A stretch of 16,084 nucleotides of DNA, from positions 1-16,084 of the forward strand of contig JBKKBI010000046.1 in NCBI GenBank assembly GCA_046714175.1, written 5' to 3'. This document shows, in pieces, positions 5,872 to 14,478 of the stretch. This DNA comes from UBA11373 sp046714175. Lineage in GTDB: Bacteria > Actinomycetota > Acidimicrobiia > Spongiisociales > UBA11373. The translations under genes were made by a program, and so were the position numbers. The notes under the pieces were generated by a model. The model was given only the letters and a program-made list of their open reading frames with translations. It made no database searches and was not told where the DNA came from. Numbering within the stretch: position 1 is the first letter of the stretch; every line of letters begins with the position of its first letter.

Positions 5872-7397
5872 ATGACGCCTTCTGGCACAAAGCATGGCAA
5901 TTCGCCCTGCTGTTCGCAGTGATCGTCATGCTCGGCGCTGCCATCATCGTCCAGCAGGGGGATCTGTCCCCCGCCGACGTGCGCGAGATCATCGCCGAAC
6001 AGGATCTGTCCCCTGCCAGCGGTGACTCCCCATGGCCGACCGACCGAAGCGTACGTCCCATTCTGGTACCGGTGGCACAGCTGGCGGCGGCTCCTGCTGA
6101 TGAGGTGCACGCCACGTATGCCCCGGATGCGGCACCCGCGATCAATCGAACCGATCAGCGCCACTGGGAGGTCGAGCTCGAGGTCGTAGAGGGCGTCTGC
6201 CCTATAGACCCGGCCAACGGCATAACCACCGACGTGTGGGGATTCCGCATCGCCGGCGACGCTGAGGTGGTGTGCGGCTCACCCGGTCCGGTGCTTCGCG
6301 GCCGAGTGGGAGACATGGTCAAGGTCACGCTGACCAATCTGCCCGCGAACACCAACCCGCACAACATCGACTTCCACGCGGTCACCGGACCCGGTGGCGG
6401 TGCCGCCGCGCTCACAGTGAACCCCGGTGACACGGCATCGGTGGAGTTCCGGTTGCTCTACCCCGGTGTGTTCATGTACCACTGCGCCTACGGCGACATC
6501 CCGGCACACATCACTCATGGGATGTACGGGGTGTTCGTCGTGGATCCGGAGACCCCGCTGTCCGCGGTCGATCACGAGTGGGTCATAGCGCAATCGGAGT
6601 GGTACGTATCCGTACCCGACTCCTCCGGTCTGGCTCAGTTCGACCCAGTGGCGCTCCGGCTGGAGGAACCGCGGTTCGTGACATTCAACGGCCGCGCTAA
6701 CGCACTGTCGGGCGCCAACACGCTGACGATGTCGGTCGGCGAGCGGGCCCGCATCTACTTCGTGAACGAGGGCCTGAACCTTGATTCCAACTTCCATCCG
6801 ATCGGTTCTCACTGGGATGCGGTGTACCCGGAGGGGGCTACCCATCAGGCGAACAGTGTGATCCGAGGCTCTCAGACCACCCTGGTGGTGGCCGGCGGCG
6901 GCACCGTCGTCGAACTGGATGCCCTGGTGCCGTCGACGATCATCCTGGTGGACCACGCCCTCGTCCGCAGCATCTACAAGGGCGCCATCGGGACGATCGT
7001 CGTAAGCGGCGACTCGAACTCCGAGATCTTCGTCGCTGCTCCCGGGGCACTCGACGACCACGACCCGACAACCACCACCGGGGCGACGGCGAATGCTACG
7101 GAAGTGAAGATCCCGCTCAACGCCTTCGATCCGACCAGGCCCGAGAACGCGTTCGCACCGCTCGACCTCACCGTCGCGGTGGGAACCACGGTGCGCTGGA
7201 TCAACGAGGATACCCAGGTGCACACCGTCACCTCGGGGACCTCCGACGGTGTGGCTGGAAGCTCGGACGATCTCTTCGGATCACAATTCCTCAACCCGGG
7301 TGACAGTTTCACCCACACGTTCGACTCGGCGGGCACCTACGACTATTTCTGCGTACCCCACCCCTGGATGATCGCCTCGGTGACAGTCACTGGGTAG
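5868..7397 (+). CDS. nirK: NirK-type copper nitrite reductase with fused cupredoxin
   Basis: This 509-aa protein resembles copper nitrite reductase (nitrite to NO). Residues 11-28 form a membrane anchor or uncleaved signal, and a linker runs to about 97. The two-cupredoxin core spans about 98-382. Type 1 copper ligands are His165, Cys206, His214 and Met219; type 2 ligands are His170, His205 and His310; the active-site Asp is Asp168 in HNIDFH. A Thr-rich linker leads to a third cupredoxin domain (about 410-509) with its own type 1 set His452, Cys495, His498, Met501, probably an electron donor. The catalytic histidine of classical NirK (three residues before FNG) is Phe270, and no His occurs between 237 and 309. 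Two extra cysteines (111, 136) flank a strand. GGAGGAG lies 7 nt before the ATG, which overlaps the Rrf2 stop. The fold is certain; nitrite reduction is likely but not proven. Confidence 0.85.
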   Translation: MNDAFWHKAWQFALLFAVIVMLGAAIIVQQGDLSPADVREIIAEQDLSPASGDSPWPTDRSVRPILVPVAQLAAAPADEVHATYAPDAAPAINRTDQRHWEVELEVVEGVCPIDPANGITTDVWGFRIAGDAEVVCGSPGPVLRGRVGDMVKVTLTNLPANTNPHNIDFHAVTGPGGGAAALTVNPGDTASVEFRLLYPGVFMYHCAYGDIPAHITHGMYGVFVVDPETPLSAVDHEWVIAQSEWYVSVPDSSGLAQFDPVALRLEEPRFVTFNGRANALSGANTLTMSVGERARIYFVNEGLNLDSNFHPIGSHWDAVYPEGATHQANSVIRGSQTTLVVAGGGTVVELDALVPSTIILVDHALVRSIYKGAIGTIVVSGDSNSEIFVAAPGALDDHDPTTTTGATANATEVKIPLNAFDPTRPENAFAPLDLTVAVGTTVRWINEDTQVHTVTSGTSDGVAGSSDDLFGSQFLNPGDSFTHTFDSAGTYDYFCVPHPWMIASVTVTG

Positions 7398-7419
7398 ACC
7401 ATCCCCGGGGCTGCGATCG

Positions 7420-7445
7420 CGGCCCGGGACTGCGGTCCCGGGCCG
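7420..7445 (+). terminator. Strong 11-bp GC hairpin after nirK
   Basis: A perfect stem CGGCCCGGGAC/GTCCCGGGCCG with loop TGCG starts 22 nt after the nirK stop, with possible wobble extension by 3 pairs. No U-tract follows, as is common for actinobacterial U-less terminators. It separates the Rrf2-NirK unit from the amidohydrolase promoter at 7468. Confidence 0.6.
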
Positions 7446-7467
7446 TGGCGCGTTCCGGGAGCCGGCG

Positions 7468-7473
7468 TAACCT
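7468..7473 (+). promoter_or_regulatory. -10 box TAACCT, leaderless amidohydrolase start
   Basis: TAACCT ends exactly 6 nt before the ATG at 7480, with no Shine-Dalgarno between. It lies just after the nirK hairpin, so the amidohydrolase is probably its own transcription unit. The spacing equals that of the TetR and SURF1 boxes. Confidence 0.5.
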
Positions 7474-7479
7474 GGCGAC

Positions 7480-8691
7480 ATGGCACGCACCCTCTTCACC
7501 AACTGCCGGATCTTCGACGGTGTTAGCAAGTCGGCGGCATCGGGCGATGTGGTCGTCGCCGACGGCCGCATACTGGAAGTAGGCACCTCCCTCGACGGCG
7601 ACGACGTGGTGGACCTGGGGGGACGCACTCTGCTCCCCGGGTTCTTCGACTGTCACACCCACGTGATGATCAGCCACATCAACCTGTTCGCCCTCTTGCA
7701 AGCTCCCTTTTCCCTGGCGTTCTACGAGGCGGAGAAAAACCTTCATGCCACCCTCGCCACGGGGATCACCTCGGTGCGCGACGCGGGAGGCGCCGACCTC
7801 GGGGTCAAGACCGCGGTCGACACCGGCATGATCCCCGGTCCCCGAATGCAGATCTCCCTGTCCATGCTGAGCCAAACCGGGGGTCACGGAGACGGGTGGA
7901 TGCCATCCGGACAGCACCTTTGGATCTTCATGCCCCACCCCGGCGTTCCCATAACCATCGTCGATGGCGCCGAAGCCATGAGGCAGAAGGTCCGCGAGCT
8001 GATCCGGATGGGCGCCGACGTGATCAAGGTCGCCACTTCCGGGGGCGTGCTCTCGCCGCGTGACGATCCGCGCCACGCCCACTTCACTCCCGACGAGCTG
8101 TCGGCCCTGGTCGAAACCGCGTCCGGCTTGGGACGGCGGGTGATGGCCCACGCCCAAGCCACCGACGGGATCAAGAATGCGATCCGCGCCGGCATCGGCT
8201 CGATCGAGCACGGGATCTACCTCGATGACGAGGCCATCCAGCTCATGCTTGATCGCGGAACCTATCTCGTCCCCACCTTGGTCGCCCCGACTGGCGTGAT
8301 CCGGGCTGCCGAGGCCGGCGCCGCCATCCCCGAGGCTTCGGTGCGAAAGGCGCGGGAAGTGATCGCCATCCACCGCGAGTCGTTCGCCAAGGCAGTTCGA
8401 GCCGGAGTCGCCGTGGCGATGGGTACGGATAGCGGCGTCACCCCACATGGGGACAACCTCGAGGAGCTGGACCTGATGCGTGCCGGGGGCATGGAACCGT
8501 GGCAGGTCCTCCACGCCACCACCAGGGTCGCGGCAGAATGCCTTGGCGTGTCCGAGGACCGAGGGACCATCGAACCGGGCAAGCGCGCCGACCTGGTTGC
8601 CCTCGATGGCGACCCGTTCGACTTCTCCGCGATGCGAGCCCGGGTGGCGGCCGTGTACCTGGACGGAGCCCTGGCAGCGGGCGGTATCTAA
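7480..8691 (+). CDS. Metal-dependent amidohydrolase, prolidase/imidazolonepropionase-like
   Basis: This 403-aa cytosolic hydrolase belongs to the amidohydrolase superfamily, in the branch with Xaa-Pro dipeptidase-like and organophosphate acid anhydrolase-like enzymes. It has the first metal pair His59-x-His61 (FFDCHTHVM) after the GRTLLPGF strand, the likely carbamylated lysine Lys183 in DVIKVATSGG, His224 (MAHAQA), His244 (SIEHGIY) and the conserved Asp317 in MGTDSG. That ligand set indicates a binuclear zinc site. The C-terminal TIEPGKRADLVALDGDP strand closes the small beta domain. Length and ends look complete. The substrate (a cyclic amide, dipeptide or lactam) cannot be read. It is followed by a 6-bp hairpin and, after 130 bp, the YjbQ gene. 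Confidence 0.9.
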   Translation: MARTLFTNCRIFDGVSKSAASGDVVVADGRILEVGTSLDGDDVVDLGGRTLLPGFFDCHTHVMISHINLFALLQAPFSLAFYEAEKNLHATLATGITSVRDAGGADLGVKTAVDTGMIPGPRMQISLSMLSQTGGHGDGWMPSGQHLWIFMPHPGVPITIVDGAEAMRQKVRELIRMGADVIKVATSGGVLSPRDDPRHAHFTPDELSALVETASGLGRRVMAHAQATDGIKNAIRAGIGSIEHGIYLDDEAIQLMLDRGTYLVPTLVAPTGVIRAAEAGAAIPEASVRKAREVIAIHRESFAKAVRAGVAVAMGTDSGVTPHGDNLEELDLMRAGGMEPWQVLHATTRVAAECLGVSEDRGTIEPGKRADLVALDGDPFDFSAMRARVAAVYLDGALAAGGI

Positions 8692-8695
8692 CGGG

Positions 8696-8710
8696 GGCGG
8701 TGAAACCGCC
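8696..8710 (+). terminator. GGCGGT-GAA-ACCGCC hairpin after the amidohydrolase
   Basis: A perfect 6-bp stem with a GAA triloop begins 5 nt after the TAA stop. There is no T-run, so it would be a weak or U-less terminator. Confidence 0.4.
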
Positions 8711-8821
8711 AAGCCCACGGGCACCGCTATCGTGACGCCCGTCAGCAGCCATTCCGGAGATATCGCGCCCGTGGAAGACCACACCATCATCCGACGCGCC
8801 ACGCGTCGCCCCCAAGGATCC

Positions 8822-9295
8822 ATGACCGTCCTGGCAGTCTCCGAGGAACCTCGCATTCGTACCGAGATCCTCCGGTTCGCCACCACCACCGGCAACGAGT
8901 TCTGGGACCTCACCGAGATCACCCGGGAGGTCGTGGCGCGCTCCGGGGTCCGCCATGGCCAGGTCACCGTGCACTCGCAGCACACCACCACCACCATTGT
9001 GCTCAACGAATCCGAGACCGGACTCCTCAATGATTTCCGCCGCCTCATGGACGCGTCGGTGCCGCCGCAGGGTTACTACGAGCACGACGACCACGACCTG
9101 CGCACCGAGAACCTGCAGGAAGACGAGTTCCTCAACGGTCACGCCCACATTCGGCAGCTGCTGGTCGGATCGGCATCGGTCACCGTGCCGGTGGTCGATG
9201 GCGAAGTCCTGCTTGGCTTGTGGCAGAAGGTGCTGTTCGTCGAGTTCGACCAGGCCCGGGAACGCCGGGTAGTGGTGCACGCGCAAGGCGTGTGA
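8822..9295 (+). CDS. YjbQ/UPF0047 family protein
   Basis: This 157-aa protein (from the chosen ATG) belongs to the YjbQ/UPF0047 family, single-domain beta-rich enzymes; E. coli YjbQ has been reported to have a weak thiamine-phosphate synthase activity, and the true role is unsettled. Conserved family features are visible: VTVHSQHTTTTIVLNESETG (47-66) with His54, the acidic HDDHD stretch, NGHAHIRQLLVGSASVTVP (105-123), and the final GLWQKVLFVEFDQARERRV strand. AAGGA sits only 3 nt before the ATG at 8822. A GTG at 8771 with GGAGA 10 nt upstream would add 17 residues and is a real alternative; family N-termini favour the shorter form. The gene stands alone between the amidohydrolase and a permease remnant that happens to lie in the same frame after its TGA. 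Confidence 0.83.
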   Translation: MTVLAVSEEPRIRTEILRFATTTGNEFWDLTEITREVVARSGVRHGQVTVHSQHTTTTIVLNESETGLLNDFRRLMDASVPPQGYYEHDDHDLRTENLQEDEFLNGHAHIRQLLVGSASVTVPVVDGEVLLGLWQKVLFVEFDQARERRVVVHAQGV

Positions 9296-9352
9296 CAACG
9301 CGGTCGTAGTCCGATTGGTGCTGCGGCGAGTGATCGCCAGGCCCCGGTTGGG

Positions 9353-9580
9353 GTCACCCAGGGGTTCGTCGAGTTTCTCGGCATCCAGCAATACCGGCTC
9401 GGACTCGGCAATCTGGTCTACAACGCGTTGGTGTACCGCGATGTCTTTGGCACCGGGGTGCCGTGGAGCACATTGCTGTCAGCTGCGCTGTCGATCTCGC
9501 TGCTCGCCTCCTCCTTCTACATGATCAGCGCCGGCCTCCGCGAAGCAACGGATCCGAAGCTGGGGCGGCGGAGATTGTGA
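9353..9580 (+). pseudogene. C-terminal remnant of a DppC-type ABC permease
   Basis: The 366 bases between the YjbQ gene and purA hold no complete gene, but this frame reads 75 residues to a TGA that resemble the end of a DppC/OppC peptide-transport permease. They include an EFLGIQQYRLGLGNLVYNAL stretch (compare the family's SFLGLG...WG), a hydrophobic helix after VPWSTLLSAALS, and the tail ISAGLREATDPKL, which matches the family's closing DGLRDALDPRL. The family is usually near 300 aa, so about 220 residues, including the EAA loop, are missing. The frame opens only at the YjbQ stop (9293-9295) and contains no ATG or GTG before the FLG motif. It is therefore a decayed or truncated gene, left after a deletion or recombination. 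No partner dpp genes are in the window. Confidence 0.6.
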
Positions 9581-9636
9581 GGCGCGAGCAAGACGACCGT
9601 GCTCGACCAGCGCGCAGCCCGTAGCCAGCCACCCAT

Positions 9637-9642
9637 TACCAT
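9637..9642 (+). promoter_or_regulatory. -10 box TACCAT of purA
   Basis: TACCAT lies 19 nt before the purA ATG. A start point about 7 nt downstream would leave a short leader carrying the AAGGGAG ribosome site (5 nt before the ATG). No clear -35 box and no purine riboswitch-like fold is seen. Confidence 0.4.
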
Positions 9643-9661
9643 CGCCGCGGAAGGGAGCCAC

Positions 9662-10932
<1,271 letters not shown>

Positions 10933-10936
<4 letters not shown>

Positions 10937-12231
10937 TCGACCGCTATTCCCTTCCCGAGATGGCGGCGGTCTGGTCCGAGGAACACCGACTCGCCCTGTG
11001 GTTGCAGATCGAGGTGCTCGCCGCCCAGGCCTGGGCGGATGAGGGGACCGTGCCCGTGGCCGCGGCGAAGGCGATTGCCGCCGCGCCTCCGGTCGATCCG
11101 GTGCGATGGAAGGCGCGCGAGGAGACCACACATCACGACGTCGCCGCGTTTGTGGACGTGCTCGCCGACTCGTGCGGGGAATCGGGCCGCTGGATCCACT
11201 ACGGACTCACCTCCTCCGACGTGCTCGACACTGCTCTGGGTTTGCAACTGCGTGATGCGGCCGGTCAACTCGAGGACCGAATCATCGCGCTGTTTCTTGC
11301 CGTGCAGCGCCTTGCCGTGACCCATCGCGACACGCTGATGGTGGGCCGCACCCACGGCATGTGGGCCGAGCCAATCACTTTTGGGCACAAACTCGCCGGC
11401 TTCGGGTTCGAGTTGGTGCGCTCGTGCCGCAGACTCCAATTCGCCGCCCACTCGGTCGCTTACGGAAAGATCAGCGGTGCGGTGGGCACTCACGCCTCCG
11501 TGCCCGCTGGGGTAGAGCGCCAGGTACTCGAGGCACTCGGACTCCGCGCCGAACCGGCGGCCACCCAGGTGGTGGGCCGCGACCGCCACGCCGCCTTCGT
11601 CAGCGCACTGGCGGGGATCGGAGCTTCGCTCGAGCGGTTCGCCACCGAGATCCGTCATCTGCAGAGGTCGGAGGTCGGAGAGGTGGCCGAGCCGTTCTCA
11701 GAGTTACAGAAAGGGTCGTCGGCGATGCCGCACAAGCACAATCCGGTCCTGTCCGAGAATGTGGTGGGGATGGCGCGTCTCTTGCGGGGATACGCCGGGG
11801 CGGCGCTAGAGAACGTTGCGCTGTGGCACGAGCGTGACATCAGCCATTCGTCGGTGGAGCGGGTGATTCTTCCCGATGCCTGTCTGGCTCTCGACTTTGC
11901 CCTCGCTCGCACTCATCGCATCGTGACCGGGATGACGGTGTACCCGGACCGGATGCGCGCCAATCTCGACGCCTCCGGCGGCACGGTGTTCAGCCAGGCG
12001 GCGATGCTGGACCTCATCCGCAGCGGCATGGGACGCGACCAGGCCTACCGATTGGTTCAGGATTCCGCGGCCGAGGCGATGGCAAGCGGACGCCACCTCG
12101 CCGAGGTGCTTGGCGATCGGGTCGATGCTGCGGCGTTCTCGACCGAGCGCCTGCTGCGGGCGGCGGGTGCCGGGGTGGATCATCTCGCCACCATCACCGA
12201 AGAGTGGCTCCGGACCCGGCCGGAGTGGTGA
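10933..12231 (+). CDS. purB: Adenylosuccinate lyase
   Basis: This 432-aa member of the fumarase/aspartase superfamily cleaves SAICAR and adenylosuccinate with release of fumarate. The three conserved regions are seen: TTHHDV (65-70) with TSSD (93-96), the general-acid/base histidine His141 in VGRTHGMWAEP, and the signature GSSAMPHKHNP (261-271) carrying the catalytic serine in the mobile loop. The start ATG shares ATGA with the purA stop and begins MIDRYSLPEM, the usual N-terminus. The upstream SD is weak, which fits coupling. The DHFR-like gene begins 10 nt after the stop. Confidence 0.96.
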
Positions 12232-12241
12232 GGGGAAGTCT

Positions 12242-12883
12242 ATGTCACGACTGCGAATTCACAGCCTGACCGTGTCGCTCGACGGATATGTCGCCGGCCC
12301 GGAGCAGAGTCTGCAACACCCCCTCGGGATCGGCGGGGAACGACTCCACGATTGGGCGTTTGCGACCCGCACCTTCCGTGCCGTCCACGGCATGGAGGGC
12401 GGACACACCGAGATCGACGACAGGTTCGCAGCAGCGGGCGAGACCGGAGTCGGCGCAACGATCATGGGGCGGAACATGTTTGGCCCGATCCGCGGGCCGT
12501 GGGGTACGGAGCCGTGGAACGGCTGGTGGGGAGCGGAGCCGCCATTTCACCATCCGGTCTTCGTTCTCACCCATCATCCCCGTCCTGCCGTCGCCATGGC
12601 GGGCGGCACCACCTTCTATTTCGTCACCGACGGAATCGAGAGTGCGCTGGCTCGGGCTCGGGAGGCGGCGGGCAGCAGCGATGTTCGCGTCGGTGGCGGC
12701 GCCGCCACCGTGCAGCAATACCTGCGCGCCGGACTCGTCGACGAAATCCACTTCGCGATCGCCCCGATCATCCTCGGAGGCGGGGCGCGGCTGTTCGACG
12801 ATCTCGGCACCCTTCCCGGGTACCGGTGCGTCGCGCTGGACGCCTCGCCTGCCGCTCTCCATGTGAGACTGGTTCGGTCCTGA
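12242..12883 (+). CDS. Dihydrofolate reductase/RibD C-terminal-like reductase
   Basis: This 213-aa protein has the DHFR-like Rossmann fold of the RibD C-terminal (pyrimidine reductase) family, which binds NADPH. The N-terminal strand ends in SLDGYVAGP (12-20). GATIMGRNMF (71-80) matches the nucleotide-binding turn, and the C-terminal half has VRVGGGAATVQQYLRAGLVD (148-167) with IAPIILGGGARLF. It is not a standard folate DHFR, since the family is broad and mostly uncharacterised. GAGGGGAAG sits just before the ATG, and the gene follows purB by 10 nt, so it is probably the third cistron of the purA-purB unit. It ends 32 bp before the convergent SURF1 gene. Confidence 0.87.
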   Translation: MSRLRIHSLTVSLDGYVAGPEQSLQHPLGIGGERLHDWAFATRTFRAVHGMEGGHTEIDDRFAAAGETGVGATIMGRNMFGPIRGPWGTEPWNGWWGAEPPFHHPVFVLTHHPRPAVAMAGGTTFYFVTDGIESALARAREAAGSSDVRVGGGAATVQQYLRAGLVDEIHFAIAPIILGGGARLFDDLGTLPGYRCVALDASPAALHVRLVRS

Positions 12884-12915
12884 TCGCAACGTCCTGGTGC
12901 CCGGGATCGTCGCCG

Positions 12916-13608
12916 TCAGCCTCGGCGTGATCTGGAGTCAGCGGCGCTGACCCGGCGCAGCAGCAGCGGGTAACCGACGATCACCACGGTGGCAAAGAGA
13001 AACCACTGCGCCGCGTACCCGAGGTGCGGTCCCAGTCCGATCTCGGGGCGTGTCGGCATCACCGGCTCGACCGTGGCACCGGCGTCGGCTCCCGACAACA
13101 GCAGATACTCCGCGATGAGCTCGTATTCGGCGAACGCCTGCTGGATCTCCGGGTCGATCCGACGCACCGCCGGGGCAAGCGATTCCGGTACCGACGCGCC
13201 CTCCTCGGCCGGCCACAGGGTTCCTGATATCGACACCACCCCCGAGTAGGGGGCGGGGATGGCGGCGTCGAGTGATATCCAGCCGCGATCGACCAGCACC
13301 GCCGCACCGCCCTCGATCCGAAAGGGGATGAGCACGTGGTAGCCCGAGATGCCGGCCTGGCCGCGCAGCACCTTGGTCTGCAGGCTGGCGTCGTAGGTTC
13401 CGGTGGCGAAGACCTGGCGATACGACCCAGGCGGCGCCTCGCCGATTGGAATCGGAGACAGTTCCTGTCCCGCGGCTACGGCGTTCCGCAGCGCCACCAT
13501 CTCGTCGTGCCGCCGCAACTGCCAGAACCCGAAGCTCACGAACGCCACCACCGTCACGATGGCCAGCACATGTCCGGCGATCCAGCGGAGGCGGAGGAGT
13601 GGGAGCAC
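12916..13608 (-). CDS. SURF1 family cytochrome oxidase assembly protein
   Basis: This 230-aa membrane protein belongs to the SURF1/Shy1 family, which assists haem a insertion into cytochrome c oxidase. Two terminal transmembrane helices (about 9-27 and 202-216) enclose an extracytoplasmic domain. The family hallmarks are FWQLRR (28-33), FATGTYD (67-73), a VLIPFRIEGGAAVLVDRGW stretch (92-110) and GPHLGYAAQWFLFA (193-206). The start is taken as GTG at 13606-13608. A TACCAT box lies 6 nt upstream and the family N-terminus (LRLRWIAGHVLA) begins there, whereas an upstream GTG at 13647 adds 13 odd residues. No cytochrome oxidase genes are in the window. It may be the last gene of the minus-strand cluster or independent. 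Confidence 0.88.
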   Translation of the reverse strand: MLPLLRLRWIAGHVLAIVTVVAFVSFGFWQLRRHDEMVALRNAVAAGQELSPIPIGEAPPGSYRQVFATGTYDASLQTKVLRGQAGISGYHVLIPFRIEGGAAVLVDRGWISLDAAIPAPYSGVVSISGTLWPAEEGASVPESLAPAVRRIDPEIQQAFAEYELIAEYLLLSGADAGATVEPVMPTRPEIGLGPHLGYAAQWFLFATVVIVGYPLLLRRVSAADSRSRRG

Positions 13609-13614
13609 GGGGTC

Positions 13615-13620
13615 ATGGTA
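13615..13620 (-). promoter_or_regulatory. -10 box TACCAT, leaderless SURF1 start
   Basis: On the minus strand TACCAT is followed by exactly 6 nt and then the GTG start. This is the third case in the window of the TANNNT-N6-start layout. A 5-bp inverted repeat (GGAGC/GCTCC, 13622-13635) abuts the box and could be an operator or the end of the upstream unit. Confidence 0.5.
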
Positions 13621-13677
13621 CGGAGCGCCGGCTCCATCTATCGCCACGGCGGACCGCTCACCGCGCCCGAAGCGAGG

Positions 13678-14478
13678 TCAGTTCGCGTCGGGTCCAGCTG
13701 CCTCGGGAGACTCCTCGACGATGAGCGACTGCAGCGAGTGACCGATGTCCCCGTCGCGGTCGAACAATTCACTCTGCGCCAGCCCGACTCCGTGGTGGTG
13801 GATGTCGGTTCGGGAGCGCAGACAGACCCACTCGTCCGCCGGGTGACGGTGCAAGTAGATCGTCAGGTCGGCATTGATGAAGAGCCACCCAGTCGGTAGC
13901 ACCCGGCTGAGCCCATTGCCGAAGTCGGCACAGGCGGCAACCGCCTGCAGTGGAGTCGGTGTCTCCCCAGCCACGAGCGGCATCTTGAGCCGCATCCAGA
14001 CCGTGGCGGGTCCCGGCTGGTAGAAGTCGCCCTCCACGAACCGGGCCTCGACGGCGCGGGTGTGGAACCACTCGCCGTCGGCATCGCGCATCGGAAACAC
14101 CGCCAGCCCCTCCGGACCGGGGATCGCCTCACGCCGAGAATGGGCTGGCACCGGTACGTCGGCAACCCGCATGCGCAGCGCAGAGGCGCGCGCCACCACC
14201 ACGCCTTCGGCCTTCATCGTGGCATCCACGACCTGGATTCGTTTCCCCTGACGGCTCAGGGTCGTGGTGACGGTGAGCGGTTTGGTGGGCACCGGTCGCA
14301 TCAGGTCCACGGTGAGGCGGGCCACGATCACCGGCACCGGGGACTGGACCAACTCCATCTGACGGGCAAACAGGGCGGCCACGGGACCACCGTGCAGCGC
14401 GTTCTCGTACCACCTCGCCCGCGAGGCGCGGGTGGGGAGGTACCGGTCGCCGTCGATGTCGAAGACCGCGGCGCTCAT
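13678..14478 (-). CDS. Acyl-CoA thioesterase-like protein (4HBT_3/TesB-type)
   Basis: This 266-aa protein shows the double hotdog architecture of TesB-like thioesterases, which hydrolyse acyl-CoA. The first hotdog has NALHGGPVAALFARQMEL (26-43), the family's HGGP helix, then VIVARLTVDLMRPVPTKPL and a VVVARASALRMRV strand. The second half has FGNGLSRVLPTGWLFINADL, DEWVCLRSRT and GVGLAQSELFDRDGDIGHS. Its ATG overlaps the TGA of the acyl-CoA dehydrogenase (14475-14478), so the two are coupled. Together they suggest fatty-acyl or cholesterol-like CoA metabolism. Which acyl-CoA is used is not visible. Confidence 0.85.
   Translation of the reverse strand: MSAAVFDIDGDRYLPTRASRARWYENALHGGPVAALFARQMELVQSPVPVIVARLTVDLMRPVPTKPLTVTTTLSRQGKRIQVVDATMKAEGVVVARASALRMRVADVPVPAHSRREAIPGPEGLAVFPMRDADGEWFHTRAVEARFVEGDFYQPGPATVWMRLKMPLVAGETPTPLQAVAACADFGNGLSRVLPTGWLFINADLTIYLHRHPADEWVCLRSRTDIHHHGVGLAQSELFDRDGDIGHSLQSLIVEESPEAAGPDAN

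Noticed and set aside
8480..8821. Longer N-terminus for the YjbQ protein starting inside the amidohydrolase gene
   Set aside because: The extra 114 residues are the amidohydrolase sequence read out of frame; the family is about 130-160 aa long.
7387..9048. 553-codon open frame on the minus strand across the amidohydrolase gene
   Set aside because: It is antisense to a gene with complete catalytic motifs. Its product is rich in Gly, His, Asp and Val with no domain pattern.
8438..9391. 317-codon minus-strand frame over the YjbQ gene
   Set aside because: It mirrors the YjbQ coding strand, and its His/Gly/Val-rich translation has no recognisable features.
13336..13899. Plus-strand frame across the SURF1-thioesterase junction
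   Set aside because: It runs antisense to two recognised genes and their promoter, with no protein-like pattern.
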